A program made the position numbers and the translations under genes. A model generated the notes under the pieces. The model saw only the letters and a list, made by a program, of their open reading frames with translations, searched no databases and had not been told where the DNA came from. Shown here piece after piece: positions 7,752 to 15,881 of a stretch of DNA of 37,290 bases; the first letter of the stretch is position 1, and each line of letters begins with the position of its first letter. This stretch comes from Prochlorococcus sp. AG-347-J21 (lineage in GTDB: Bacteria > Cyanobacteriota > Cyanobacteriia > PCC-6307 > Cyanobiaceae). The stretch lies in NCBI GenBank assembly GCA_003281455.1, contig QCBX01000004.1, positions 1 through 37,290 of the forward strand, read 5' to 3'.

Positions 7752-8228
7752 ATGTTTAAGAAATTAATTTTTACTTGTTTCTTTCTTTTTAGTTCTTTCA
7801 TAAGTATTTATCCTTCAAAAAAAGAAAGTACTGATTTGTTTGATTATTGTTATTGTTTTGAAAAAATACTTTCTAGAAATTCAATAGAAAAAAGTAAAAA
7901 CGTATCCAAAAAAGTTAAGACTATCGCAAAAGATATTACTTTATTTGGTACTGAAAAAACTAAAGGAGCATTGGCTAATAAAATAATTGATCAATATAAA
8001 ATTTCCAATAAATCATTTATGATAACTTCTGTACCTAATAAATTTTATTGCTTGGCAGGATATTGGATTGAGGAGATAAATCCAGGAAAATTCTCATCAA
8101 TTTTTTATGAGAAAAGCAAACAAAGAATTAATAAATATAAGGATGTTAAAAAGGATGTAGATGAATTGATTAATGACATTAACTCAGAATATGAATCTAT
8201 AAAAAAAGAATTTAACGACTTCTTTTAG
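7752..8228 (+). CDS. Putative exported protein with signal peptide, 158 aa
   Basis: Residues 1-22 form a classic signal peptide (MFKKLIFTCFFLFSSFISIY). The mature part is Lys-rich with three Cys (the two in YCYCF near residues 33-35 and one in NKFYCLAGYW), and its end is a charged coiled-coil-like helix (KKDVDELINDINSEYESIKK). No lipobox Cys follows the signal, so it is likely periplasmic or released. Preceded by 266 bases of AT-rich spacer. Family not recognised. Confidence 0.7.
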   Translation: MFKKLIFTCFFLFSSFISIYPSKKESTDLFDYCYCFEKILSRNSIEKSKNVSKKVKTIAKDITLFGTEKTKGALANKIIDQYKISNKSFMITSVPNKFYCLAGYWIEEINPGKFSSIFYEKSKQRINKYKDVKKDVDELINDINSEYESIKKEFNDFF

Positions 8229-8423
8229 AAAATTGAAATGCTGCTTCAAAAAAGGCAAATTAATTCTTATTTTTATTAACAAACTAAATAAAAATTTTCT
8301 TTAAATTATTAAAATTTTTATACTTAAAAATTTTTTTATTATACATGTAAGTTCGAAATTTAAAAAGAAATTCACAGATATTATTTAATCGTTTTTAAGA
8401 TATTTATAATTATTTTGCTTTCA

Positions 8424-8567
8424 ATGAACGTCTACTTATTTTGGATATTATTTTTTGCATTATGGGCAATAGTTCCTTTAATGATTATTAAGGGCAGAGT
8501 CGATGAAATGCCTAAAATCAAGACATCTCCAGAAGTTAAAGCAAAGAAAAAAGGTTGGTTTAATTAA
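8424..8567 (+). CDS. Single-span membrane microprotein, 47 aa
   Basis: MNVYLFWILFFALWAIVPLM forms one membrane span, followed by a charged, Lys-rich cytoplasmic tail (IIKGRVDEMPKIKTSPEVKAKKKG). It ends 25 bases before the DUF1543 gene on the same strand and may be co-transcribed with it. No known family recognised. Confidence 0.65.
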   Translation: MNVYLFWILFFALWAIVPLMIIKGRVDEMPKIKTSPEVKAKKKGWFN

Positions 8568-8592
8568 AAATATATAATTTCCACTTTTAATA

Positions 8593-9177
8593 ATGCAAGC
8601 ATTAGAAAAAAGGTTTCTCTATTTGGTTGTCCTTGGAGGAAAAGCAAATAAAGCTAATGTTGAATTACACGATGTTAGGTGGGTTGTAGGTTCTAAAATT
8701 GAGGATACTTATGATGCCTTGAGAAAGGACTGGTTTGGAACACTCGAGGGTTTGCACATTGATAGCTATAAAAAAATAAGATATATAGATGGTTATAAAA
8801 TAAATATAAAAAAATTCAAAAAAACTAAAATCAAAAAAGAGCAATTATTTAATAAAACTAATTCTGAAATGAATTTATGGTTTGTAAATATGGGAGGCTA
8901 TAATCCAAATTCTATGCAAGAAAGTCATGAATTTGGATTAGTTGTAGCTTCAAGTAAATCAGAGGCAAAAAAATTAGCTAACTCTAAATGGCTAATTGGT
9001 TTTAAAAAAAAACATCAAGATGATATTGCTTCTCTAGAAATGTTAATTAGTTGTGATAATTGTCAACTCATTAAAAAAATAGATAAATGGGAAATAGAAT
9101 TAATACCACAAGATAATATAGTGGAAGAGACTAATTGTCCTGATTGGTATGGTTATAAAAGAATAGATTGTATATGA
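8593..9177 (+). CDS. DUF1543 domain protein, 194 aa
   Basis: Residues 9-60 (LYLVVLGGKANKANVELHDV, then RWVVGSKIEDTYDAL) match the DUF1543 signature. Residues about 94-140 (LWFVNMGGYNPNSMQESHE, then FGLVVASSKSEAKKLA) look like a second, diverged copy, as occurs in this family. The protein is cytoplasmic with no signal or membrane segment. The molecular role of DUF1543 is not established. It follows the membrane microprotein at 8424 and is convergent with the permease gene at 9258. Confidence 0.8.
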   Translation: MQALEKRFLYLVVLGGKANKANVELHDVRWVVGSKIEDTYDALRKDWFGTLEGLHIDSYKKIRYIDGYKINIKKFKKTKIKKEQLFNKTNSEMNLWFVNMGGYNPNSMQESHEFGLVVASSKSEAKKLANSKWLIGFKKKHQDDIASLEMLISCDNCQLIKKIDKWEIELIPQDNIVEETNCPDWYGYKRIDCI

Positions 9178-9257
9178 AAAAGTTTAAAGCCTGTTAACTC
9201 TAAAAACAATATTCTAATTTTTAAACCAAATATATATTGGAATAAACTAAATATTTT

Positions 9258-10463
9258 TTATAAATAACTTGATTTTCTTAAGAAATAAATTCCACCTCCT
9301 AAAGAAATAATAACAGGCAACCAAGCTGCAATAATTGGAGGTAATAAACCTTTTACTCCAAATGAACTAAATAGAAATGACATTACATAATAAATTAATA
9401 TAAGAATTACACTTAGTCCAAATCCCTGACTTTTAGAAGACCTTAAATTAGATTTAGATCCTAAACTACTTCCTATTAAACCAAAGACAAGGCATGCACA
9501 AGGCAGAGTGAATTTTTCTTGTATACGAACTTGAATTCTTCTTGTCTCTTTAAGGTTCCCAGTTTTTTTATATATTCTCTCTGCTTTTAAAGCCTGTTTC
9601 AAGGACATTTCATTCGCATCTTTAGGCACTTTTGCTAAGTCTAAAGGACCCTCCACGAAAGGATATGTGTATTCTTTGAATTTAATGTTCGTAGTTTGTC
9701 CGTTTGGATCAATAGATACAATACTGCCTTCAGAAAATATCCAAGAAGATTTTTTTTTATCAAAACTTCCTGTTTTAGCCTTTAAAATTTGTTGAAAATC
9801 TTCTCTAGAAAAATCTAATAATGTCACTTTTTGCATTAAGTTATTTTCATACTTTGAAGCATAAAATATATGGGTAAGGTAATTATTTTTTTTCGTTGCT
9901 TTTTTCGTTGAGGAATTTATCTTGGAACCGTATTTTGAAAACATTATATTTTTTTTTCTTTTTTCTCCTCCAAAAGAACTACCCATACCTGACCTTAATG
10001 TCGATTCTGCTAATTTGTTACTTGCTGGGACTAAATTATCATTAAAGTAAAAAGTTAAACCCGTCATAAATATTGAAAGAGCAATGGCTGGAGCAATGAT
10101 TCTGGAAGTTTTTATCCCTAAAGATTTCAAAGCTAATAATTCTGAATTGCTCGATAATTTTCCATAGGCTAATAATGTAGAAAGCAAAACTGCCATTGGG
10201 AATGACAAAACTAAAAAGCTAGGCAAACTAAAAAAAAGAACTTTTAAAGCTAAAAATAGGGGTAAACCAAATTCAACAATTTTTCTTATGAGATCGAACA
10301 TTACCCCAACAGATAATGAAATAACGGTAAATGCAGAAATTGCAAATATCATAGGAGGGATGATTTGACCTAATAACCATCTATCTATTAAAGGTATTGA
10401 ATACCAGGGAGCAATGATTTTACTGAAAGCTTTTTTAATGACTTGTTGATTTGCAAGTTTCAA
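9258..10463 (-). CDS. LptF/LptG (YjgP/YjgQ) family permease, 401 aa
   Basis: This is a membrane component of the ABC machinery that moves lipopolysaccharide from the inner membrane to the cell surface. Membrane segments lie near residues 30-60, 75-95, 105-125 (LALKSLGIKTSRIIAPAIA) and at the C-terminus (LPCACLVFGLIGSSLGSKSN through GGGIYFLRKS), with the large periplasmic jellyroll domain between about 150 and 310. The length and the six-span layout fit the family. Cyanobacteria often have one such permease, so LptF versus LptG is not decided. The N-terminus is somewhat long; initiation a little downstream is possible. Confidence 0.85.
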   Translation of the reverse strand: MKLANQQVIKKAFSKIIAPWYSIPLIDRWLLGQIIPPMIFAISAFTVISLSVGVMFDLIRKIVEFGLPLFLALKVLFFSLPSFLVLSFPMAVLLSTLLAYGKLSSNSELLALKSLGIKTSRIIAPAIALSIFMTGLTFYFNDNLVPASNKLAESTLRSGMGSSFGGEKRKKNIMFSKYGSKINSSTKKATKKNNYLTHIFYASKYENNLMQKVTLLDFSREDFQQILKAKTGSFDKKKSSWIFSEGSIVSIDPNGQTTNIKFKEYTYPFVEGPLDLAKVPKDANEMSLKQALKAERIYKKTGNLKETRRIQVRIQEKFTLPCACLVFGLIGSSLGSKSNLRSSKSQGFGLSVILILIYYVMSFLFSSFGVKGLLPPIIAAWLPVIISLGGGIYFLRKSSYL

Positions 10464-10637
10464 AAGAAATTTATTTAATTTGTACTGTCTTTTCCAGCAT
10501 TATAAAATATGAATGTTGTATAAACCAAAATAAAATTTGTATGAAAAGAAAATTTTAATTTGCCAATATTCAAAAAAATAGTTATTTACTTGCAGTAAAG
10601 CAAAAAATTTGGTTTCTTAAAAAGAAAGGGGTTAGGA

Positions 10638-10757
10638 ATGAAAAATAAAACTTTCATATACGAATGTAATTGCATACACTGCCAACAAAAACTAAATCAA
10701 ATTAATAATGCAAAACTATATTGGGACAAATTAATTTTAAGAAAAAAGTCGGTATAG
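10638..10757 (+). CDS. Small CxCxxC protein, 39 aa
   Basis: MKNKTFIYECNCIHCQQKLN and a basic end (KLYWDKLILRKKSV). The Cys at 10, 12 and 15 form CxCxxC, a pattern able to bind a metal ion such as Zn. An AGGA right before the ATG, in AAGGGGTTAGGA, gives plausible ribosome binding. No membrane segment. Family unknown. Confidence 0.5.
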   Translation: MKNKTFIYECNCIHCQQKLNQINNAKLYWDKLILRKKSV

Positions 10758-10889
10758 TTTTTCTACTAAATTCTCTGTTGTTTTAAAACTTCATTATATT
10801 AAAGTACTTTTTTTCAGATCTATTATTTTCAGGAAAAAAGTTTTACGATGTCTAATCTTAAGTACTAAGCTTTTTTTAGAATAATGATA

Positions 10890-10991
10890 TTATTTAACCT
10901 TTTGATTTTTTTTGTAGATCATATTTTCTCGATTTAAAAGAAAAAGGATAATCAAAATACAAGATGGAATGAGAATAAAATCTAAAGACAT
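10890..10991 (-). CDS. Single-span membrane microprotein, 33 aa
   Basis: MSLDFILIPSCILIILFLLN is followed by a charged tail RENMIYKKNQKVK. The MS-L-x-x-IL beginning and layout resemble the frames at 15287 and 12753, suggesting a group of alike one-span proteins. No clear ribosome binding site is seen. Confidence 0.45.
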   Translation of the reverse strand: MSLDFILIPSCILIILFLLNRENMIYKKNQKVK

Positions 10992-11067
10992 ACATTTTGT
11001 TAAGTCTATTATCTATCTAGCAAATAAAAAAATCTTTGACATTAGTAGATAATCTTAAAGATTTAAT

Positions 11068-11157
11068 TTAATAGTTCAAATAACTATCTTTATGCTTAAT
11101 ATATTTGCTTGCTTTTAAAATTGAAAGAGCCTGCGAGTATCCCACCGGCAAGCTCAT
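11068..11157 (-). CDS. Possible 29-residue protein in a G+C-richer patch
   Basis: MSLPVGYSQALSILKASKYI then KHKDSYLNY, ended by TAA. The surrounding stretch 11125-11230 is more G+C-rich and has several short inverted repeats, so a small RNA gene is an equal alternative. No strong ribosome binding site is seen. Confidence 0.3.
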   Translation of the reverse strand: MSLPVGYSQALSILKASKYIKHKDSYLNY

Positions 11158-11395
11158 GACGACCTAGTTAATTCAGATTTTCTGACTTAACCAGCTAAGC
11201 ACTTCCTAAATGCTTTAACTATCTTACTAAGTAAAATTACTTACCGTGAGTATAAATGCTTATTTTTAAAAATTGATTGTGAATTTGATAATAAAAAAGT
11301 GATTTTAAAAATGTGACTTATTAATTTTTTAAACAGAAATGTCACATATTGACTCATAACATGAATACTCAGAGAAAAATCATGGGAGATTTTGG

Positions 11396-11411
11396 TTTAC
11401 ATAAGTTAATA
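11396..11411 (+). promoter_or_regulatory. HLR1-like motif upstream of hli
   Basis: TTTACATAAGTTAATA resembles the tandem KTTACAWW pattern of the high-light regulatory element HLR1 bound by RpaB in cyanobacteria; the first half fits well, the second only partly. It lies 36 bases before the hli start. A further GTTAC occurs at 11417. This is a visual match only. Confidence 0.3.
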
Positions 11412-11447
11412 TTTGTGTTACTTTAATTAACAATTATTATCTTTTTA

Positions 11448-11654
11448 ATGACAAAATCAGGAGTTACTACAGAATCAGGTGGAAGACAGAATATGTTCCC
11501 ATCAGAAACTAGGCCTTATGTTGATGAAACTGTGTCTTACGATGGATATCCCCAAAATGCAGAAAAAGTAAATGGTAGATGGGCTATGGTTGGTTTCGTT
11601 GCTCTATTAGGTGCCTATGTAACAACAGGTCAAATCATTCCTGGAATTTTTTAG
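11448..11654 (+). CDS. hli: High-light-inducible protein (one-helix Chl-binding), 68 aa
   Basis: The C-terminal half contains the hallmark EKVNGRWAMVGFVALLGAYV helix with the ExxNGRxAM motif, in which Glu, Asn and Arg take part in pigment binding and helix pairing, followed by TTGQIIPGIF. The N-terminal 37 residues are polar (TESGGRQNMFPSETRPYVDE). Such proteins sit in the thylakoid, bind chlorophyll and carotenoid, and protect photosystem II and newly made chlorophyll under stress. An HLR1-like site and an inverted repeat (ATGTGAC at 11311, GTCACAT at 11341) lie upstream. Two further copies lie at 12087 and 12227. Confidence 0.93.
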   Translation: MTKSGVTTESGGRQNMFPSETRPYVDETVSYDGYPQNAEKVNGRWAMVGFVALLGAYVTTGQIIPGIF

Positions 11655-11723
11655 TACCCAAATAACCGTTTTTAAAAATTCTTTTTAAGATATATTTTTG
11701 CTTTTTAGAAAAAATTTAGATTT

Positions 11724-11852
11724 TTATTTTAAATTTGAAAATAAGAAAAACCAAATAAAAGTTATGGCATTTAAGCTAAATATTATTCCTAGAAATATAT
11801 AAGCAAACTTTTTGCCAATGAATGCTGTCTCTGGTTCAAGCTTTACTCTCAT
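11724..11852 (-). CDS. Single-span membrane microprotein, 42 aa
   Basis: MRVKLEPETAFIGKKFAYIF continues with a hydrophobic span (LGIIFSLNAITFIWFFLFS) and ends NLK. It lies convergent to the hli gene at 11448, with 69 bases between the two stops. A soluble first 14 residues and one span suggest a small membrane subunit; no family recognised. Confidence 0.6.
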   Translation of the reverse strand: MRVKLEPETAFIGKKFAYIFLGIIFSLNAITFIWFFLFSNLK

Positions 11853-12031
11853 TAAATTCTTGAATTATTTCGATAAAGATAGCATTAATTAACAAGTAAA
11901 TTTAATTTTTAAAGAAGAAGAATAATCAGATTAATATTTTATACTAAAAAGTTAGTAAATGTTATCATTTTCCTCTCTCAGATTAAATCGTTTTTCGCAA
12001 ATATAGATAATTAAATTAGAAAAAAATCCAT

Positions 12032-12068
12032 AAAAAATAGCCTAATTTAATTTTAAACTAGGCTATTT
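12032..12068 (-). terminator. Intrinsic terminator of the tandem hli operon
   Basis: On the minus strand AAATAGCCTA and TAGGCTATTT (12059-12068 and 12035-12044) form a 10-bp stem, extended inward by AT pairs, and run into a TTTTTT tract. It begins 19 bases after the stop of the 12087 hli gene. Confidence 0.85.
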
Positions 12069-12086
12069 AGATAATAAAAAATTTAT

Positions 12087-12227
12087 TTAGATAAAACCAG
12101 GAATGATTTGACCTGTAGTTAAATATGCTCCAATAAGAGCAACAAAACCTAACATAGCAAATCTACCGTTAAGCTTTTCAGCAACGATTTTTTCTTTTTC
12201 AACTATTTTTGGTTCGTTATTTTTCAT
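12087..12227 (-). CDS. hli: High-light-inducible protein, 46 aa
   Basis: From ATG 12227 the protein reads MKNNEPKIVEKEKIVAEKLN and then the Chl-binding helix GRFAMLGFVALIGAYLTTGQ. The ExxNGRxAM motif is complete. The ATG overlaps the stop of the upstream hli gene (TAATG), so the two are translated in tandem and probably form heteromeric pairs in the thylakoid. A longer in-frame start at 12305 would run out of frame across the upstream hli gene and is rejected. An intrinsic terminator follows. Confidence 0.92.
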   Translation of the reverse strand: MKNNEPKIVEKEKIVAEKLNGRFAMLGFVALIGAYLTTGQIIPGFI

Positions 12228-12334
12228 TAGAACCAGCCTGGAATGATTTGACCTGTAGTGACGTATGCACCAACTGCTGCAACGAAACCTAACATTGCTG
12301 CCCAACCATTAAAACGTTCTGCTTCTGGAGTCAT
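12227..12334 (-). CDS. hli: Minimal high-light-inducible protein, 35 aa
   Basis: MTPEAERFNGWAAMLGFVAA, then VGAYVTTGQIIPGWF. It is a near-bare Chl-binding helix. The motif reads ExxNGWAAM, so the usual Arg of ExxNGRxAM is replaced by Trp while Glu and Asn are kept. It is the first gene of the two-gene hli operon; the stop TAA shares bases with the next ATG. Members of this short class are common and multicopy in Prochlorococcus, by general knowledge. Confidence 0.9.
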   Translation of the reverse strand: MTPEAERFNGWAAMLGFVAAVGAYVTTGQIIPGWF

Positions 12335-12578
12335 TTTTTTTATGTAATTTGTAAATAAATATAACATATTTATTTAATAATGTAAAGTAAATTAGAGATT
12401 ATCTCTATTTTTTGCCTGTCAAATTCAAAAACTGCTACAAATCTGTGTCGAAATATACTTTATCGATATTTTTATTTTTGTTTTGATTTTTTAAATTTGA
12501 AAAAAAAATATAAGCTTTTCTCCTTGTTTTTTTAGAGGTATATCCTCATTTAAAGGTAATTTAAATTAATATATTATG

Positions 12579-12617
12579 AGAGTCAGCTAGTAGGGATACA
12601 GGCTGACTCTTTTTTTT
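12579..12617 (+). terminator. Strong intrinsic-terminator hairpin, possible small-RNA end
   Basis: AGAGTCAGC (12579-12587) and GCTGACTCT (12602-12610) form a perfect 9-bp stem with a 14-base loop, followed by eight T (12610-12617). No plus-strand protein gene lies upstream: 12335-12578 is an AT-rich gap next to the divergent hli operon. The hairpin therefore probably ends a small non-coding RNA. A -10-like TATATT at 12571 would make a very short transcript. Apart from this hairpin I see nothing in 12335-12752. Confidence 0.7.
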
Positions 12618-12752
12618 GAGAATTTTTAGTTTTTGACTAAAAGTAGTTTTTAGAATTCAAATAATTGCTATTAATAAATTAGATATATATATGAATTTAT
12701 GTCATTCGCAACCTACTACATGCATTTAATTTTTGGAAGGATTCCTTCTCTA

Positions 12753-12863
12753 ATGAGTTCTGATTTAGTACTTTATATCTTGCCTGCTCTTACAATTTCA
12801 ATATTATTCTTCAGCCTTAAAATAATGTTTTTCAAGACTCCTAAATTGAGAAAGGTTAAATAA
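12753..12863 (+). CDS. Single-span membrane microprotein, 36 aa
   Basis: MSSDLVLYILPALTISILFF, then a basic tail SLKIMFFKTPKLRKVK. A GGAAGG about 12 bases ahead of the ATG can act as ribosome binding site. The frame is open back to an ATG at 12699 (54 aa), but the shorter start matches the layout of other microproteins here. It precedes the DUF938 gene by 51 bases. Confidence 0.55.
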   Translation: MSSDLVLYILPALTISILFFSLKIMFFKTPKLRKVK

Positions 12864-12914
12864 TCATAGATTTTATAATTATTATTTTTACTGAAGCGCC
12901 CAATTTTTTTAATT

Positions 12915-13532
12915 TTGGATAATAGACTTTTTTTTTCAGCAACTCAAAGAAATAGAGACTGCATAGGTAATGTACTATCCCGAATTATAAAAAAAGGTTC
13001 AGTATTGGAAATCGGGAGTGGCAGTGGTGAACATGGAGTGTTTTTTCAAAAACTATTTCCTGGAATAATTTGGCAAACAAGTGACCCAGAGTTAGTGCAT
13101 AGAAAAAGTATAAGTTCTTGGATTGAGTATGAAGATCTAACAAAGAAAATGCCACAGCCTCTTGAGATTGATGTAGAAAAAATTCCTTGGAAAATTCCAT
13201 CGATATTAGCGAATTCTTTGCAAGGAATAGTCTCTATAAATATGATTCATGTAGCAGCGTGGTCTAGTACTGTAGCCCTCTTTAGAGAGTCAGGAAAATT
13301 ACTAAATAAGGGACAATTTTTGATTTTGTATGGGCCATTTAAAATTTGTAATAAGCATACAAGTGAAAGTAATTATTTTTTCGATAATTCATTGAAAATG
13401 AAAAATGATCTTTGGGGTATTAAAAATCTTGAGGAAGTTTGTGATGAGAGTAAGAGAAATGGTTTTTCTCAAGAGGATATTATTAGTATGCCTGCAAATA
13501 ATTTTTCAATAATTTACAGAAAAGTTTCTTGA
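12915..13532 (+). CDS. DUF938 SAM-dependent methyltransferase-like protein, 205 aa
   Basis: Residues 5-18 (LFFSATQRNRDCIG) match the conserved N-terminal block of DUF938 proteins, and SVLEIGSGSGEHGVFFQKLF (from residue 29) is the SAM-binding motif I. WQTSDPELVHRKSI and the IVSINMIHVAAWSST block also fit this family, as does FLILYGPFKICNKHTSESN. The length of about 200 residues is usual. The start is TTG at 12915; no ATG lies suitably close. The methyl acceptor of DUF938 proteins is not known to me. Cytoplasmic. Confidence 0.85.
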   Translation: MDNRLFFSATQRNRDCIGNVLSRIIKKGSVLEIGSGSGEHGVFFQKLFPGIIWQTSDPELVHRKSISSWIEYEDLTKKMPQPLEIDVEKIPWKIPSILANSLQGIVSINMIHVAAWSSTVALFRESGKLLNKGQFLILYGPFKICNKHTSESNYFFDNSLKMKNDLWGIKNLEEVCDESKRNGFSQEDIISMPANNFSIIYRKVS

Positions 13533-13582
13533 TAAGGCAAATAGAAATATCAAAAAGTAATTAAATTAATCATATTAGATGA

Positions 13583-13744
13583 TCAACCTGATAGTTTTTT
13601 GCTCCATTCTTTATGCTTTTGATCTAAATCTGAAATTTTTTCGCCTAAACTTAATTGTCTTTCTAATAATTCGACTTTTGTCAGTGTTATTTTTTCCGAA
13701 TAAAATTTAATAGGTTGCTTACCATGCAAATTGTCACCACTCAT
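13583..13744 (-). CDS. Small helical, charged protein, 53 aa
   Basis: MSGDNLHGKQPIKFYSEKIT, then a continuous helix LTKVELLERQLSLGEKISDL and DQKHKEWSKKLSG. Leucine spacing suggests a coiled coil. Soluble. It lies between the DUF938 gene and the Delta-12-type desaturase. No family recognised. Confidence 0.6.
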   Translation of the reverse strand: MSGDNLHGKQPIKFYSEKITLTKVELLERQLSLGEKISDLDQKHKEWSKKLSG

Positions 13745-13861
13745 AGAATTATTTTATTTAGGTATTTTCTAAGATGAAAAATTTGTTATTGCTAATTCTT
13801 TTATATTCTTTTCAGATTTGCGTAAATTAATGTGATAAAGAATTGATGCTTATTATGTTTT

Positions 13862-15028
13862 TTAATCCACCATTTTGTATGAAGATTGCCATATATATCT
13901 TCCTCTCTTGATATCTGACTTAACAGCAACGCAATTGCAAGCAATATTCCATAGAGCTTTGTGTATTGGATCAGGATTAAAAAGATATGCTTTTTTAAAG
14001 GCTTTTTTAATTAAGACAGTTGCTTTTTTTGCATGATAATGAGGGATCGTAGGACATACATGATGAACGACATGGCTAGAACCTATATTATGGTGAAGAA
14101 AATTAAGGACTTTACCGTAAGGCCTGTCAATAGATAGAAATGCCCCTCTCATAAAGGAAAATTCCGTATTCGAAAGATGAGGCACATCAGAATCTGTATG
14201 ATGAAGCCATGTATAAACTACTAGCCAGCAATTAACCACTAATAAAGGACTAAAATACAGAGCAAATACTGGAAATATTCCACACTTTAGAACTAAATAA
14301 AAGATTCCTAATAATGTCAAACCTACACCAATATCTGATATCCAAACCTTCTTGGCCCATATTGATGGCCATAATGCTTTAGAAAATGGTTTAATTGGCC
14401 AAAAATGATTTGAAGTCCCATATCTAACCCCTCCTGTACTTCCTGTAAGTAAATAAGCAGGCCAGCCAAATATTAGATGTAAAATGAGTTGAAGAATTCC
14501 ATAATTTTTCTTACCTAAGGAATTTGAAAAATGTAATTCTTTTTCGCCGCCAACTTTTTCTGTAACTCCATTCCCTTTAATTACTAAAGGTACGTGAGTT
14601 TCGCCATTGGTTATGTTATTTGTGAATCTATGATGAACTGCATGAGAACGCTGCCAAGAAAAATAAGGCACTAGAAGTAATGAATGAAGTAAATAACCAG
14701 TTATAGATTCCAATGTCTTGTTTTTAGAAAATGCTCCATGTCCACATTCATGGGCAATTACCCAGAATCCCATTGCAGTGGTACCTGATAGTAATGCGTA
14801 AATAATCCAAATTGGGATCATTTTGGGGGTAAATGGAATAGATAACCCTATCGCAACTACTATTGATTGAATTAAAGCTGATTGTAAAAGATACCTCAAT
14901 GAAGTTTTGGTATTGCACTTAAAGTAGTGATCTGGGATAACATCCTGAAATTCTTTTATGCTTGGAATATCTTTATCCTCTATTACAAGCGCTTGGCCTT
15001 TGAGACCTGAGAAATTTATATTACTCAA
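13862..15028 (-). CDS. desA: Delta-12-type fatty acid desaturase, 388 aa
   Basis: This membrane di-iron enzyme introduces a double bond into membrane acyl lipids to keep thylakoids fluid. The three His boxes are HECGH (93-97), HAVHH (129-133) and HVVHH (319-323), with flanking sequence IGSSHVVHHVCPTIPHYHAK and HHTDSDVPHLSNTEF close to the plant FAD2/cyanobacterial Delta-12 group. Hydrophobic spans occur at about 48-90, 110-125, 180-197 and 230-275. N-terminal DIPSIKEFQDVIPDHYFK is typical of this family. Regiospecificity is inferred from family resemblance. A second desaturase of a different type is at 16631. Confidence 0.87.
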   Translation of the reverse strand: MSNINFSGLKGQALVIEDKDIPSIKEFQDVIPDHYFKCNTKTSLRYLLQSALIQSIVVAIGLSIPFTPKMIPIWIIYALLSGTTAMGFWVIAHECGHGAFSKNKTLESITGYLLHSLLLVPYFSWQRSHAVHHRFTNNITNGETHVPLVIKGNGVTEKVGGEKELHFSNSLGKKNYGILQLILHLIFGWPAYLLTGSTGGVRYGTSNHFWPIKPFSKALWPSIWAKKVWISDIGVGLTLLGIFYLVLKCGIFPVFALYFSPLLVVNCWLVVYTWLHHTDSDVPHLSNTEFSFMRGAFLSIDRPYGKVLNFLHHNIGSSHVVHHVCPTIPHYHAKKATVLIKKAFKKAYLFNPDPIHKALWNIACNCVAVKSDIKRGRYIWQSSYKMVD

Positions 15029-15102
15029 ATGTTTTTTTGGTTAAGAATTTTGTTAAATAAAAGTGAATTTATATATTCTATCATTCATCGCAGGATCTCA
15101 TA

Positions 15103-15222
15103 ATGAAAAGAATTTATAATTTTTTTTTCGATAAAGTTTATAAGATTTTAATCTCATCTTTAAATAAAACTATTTGTGCTGAACATTTTTTATTTTATTC
15201 TTTTATCGCAATCTTATTTTAA
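15103..15222 (+). CDS. Possible small hydrophobic protein, 39 aa
   Basis: MKRIYNFFFDKVYKILISSL and a hydrophobic end (CAEHFLFYSFIAILF). An AGGA seven bases before the ATG is a good ribosome binding site for this genome. It is divergent from the desaturase at 13862. Function unknown. Confidence 0.4.
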   Translation: MKRIYNFFFDKVYKILISSLNKTICAEHFLFYSFIAILF

Positions 15223-15286
15223 TTAATTATTTATTTATATCTTTTTTATCATTATTGTATTTGCTCTTATTTAAAGCTTAATTAAT

Positions 15287-15418
15287 TTAAAGACCACGTA
15301 TATACCTCTTTGAGACTCTGGATTGTTTACGTGGTTTTACTAAGATAGGTAATGTAATTACTCCTACCGTAAAAAGACAGATAGGAGCTACTACCATCAA
15401 TATAGATTCTAAAGACAT
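15287..15418 (-). CDS. Single-span membrane microprotein with basic tail, 43 aa
   Basis: MSLESILMVVAPICLFTVGV, then ITLPILVKPRKQSRVSKRYI and RGL. One span plus a very basic cytoplasmic tail. It shares the MSLxxIL beginning with the frame at 10890. The span and tail pattern is coherent and the base composition of the tail part is raised, so this is probably a real gene. Confidence 0.65.
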   Translation of the reverse strand: MSLESILMVVAPICLFTVGVITLPILVKPRKQSRVSKRYIRGL

Positions 15419-15608
15419 GAAGTGAACTTGAATTTATTAATAAATAGCAGTAATTTTTTTCAAAGTCATGCGTATTTATATCTATTTATTGAGAATTGAG
15501 TCAAAACTTTAATAAATTATTAAGTAAAAAAGAAAAAAAGATTAAAAAAAAGCAATTTTTTCAAAATTCATCCTATTTATTTATTCATTATTTAAATAGT
15601 GATTAGTT

Positions 15609-15749
15609 ATGGATCAAGAAAAAAATTGGATGCTTATGACTTATTATTGTCCAACTCATGGTGATTCAGGATTAGTAAAACCGATTCAATTAACAAAAAA
15701 AGAAATTAGTAAAACATTCTTAAAGAAAGGTAGGTTTTCTAAAAATTAA
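15609..15749 (+). CDS. Small soluble protein, 46 aa
   Basis: MDQEKNWMLMTYYCPTHGDS, then GLVKPIQLTKKEISKTFLKK and GRFSKN. The YYCPTHGDSG segment with Cys and His is distinctive, but there is no second metal-ligand pair. No membrane segment. Family unknown. Confidence 0.6.
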   Translation: MDQEKNWMLMTYYCPTHGDSGLVKPIQLTKKEISKTFLKKGRFSKN

Positions 15750-15881
15750 TTTTTAGAATAAAACTATAGTTTTATGAAAATGTTCTAAATCTTGATTGAA
15801 ATCTGATTAATTAAAAACCTACAAAAATCCCATAAGCTGCTTTTTTATCAGCAGTATTACAAATATATTGAAAAACATATC

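Noticed and set aside
12228..12305. Extended N-terminus of the 46-residue hli gene
   Set aside because: It is the out-of-frame reading of the upstream hli gene; the ATG overlapping that gene's stop is the better start.
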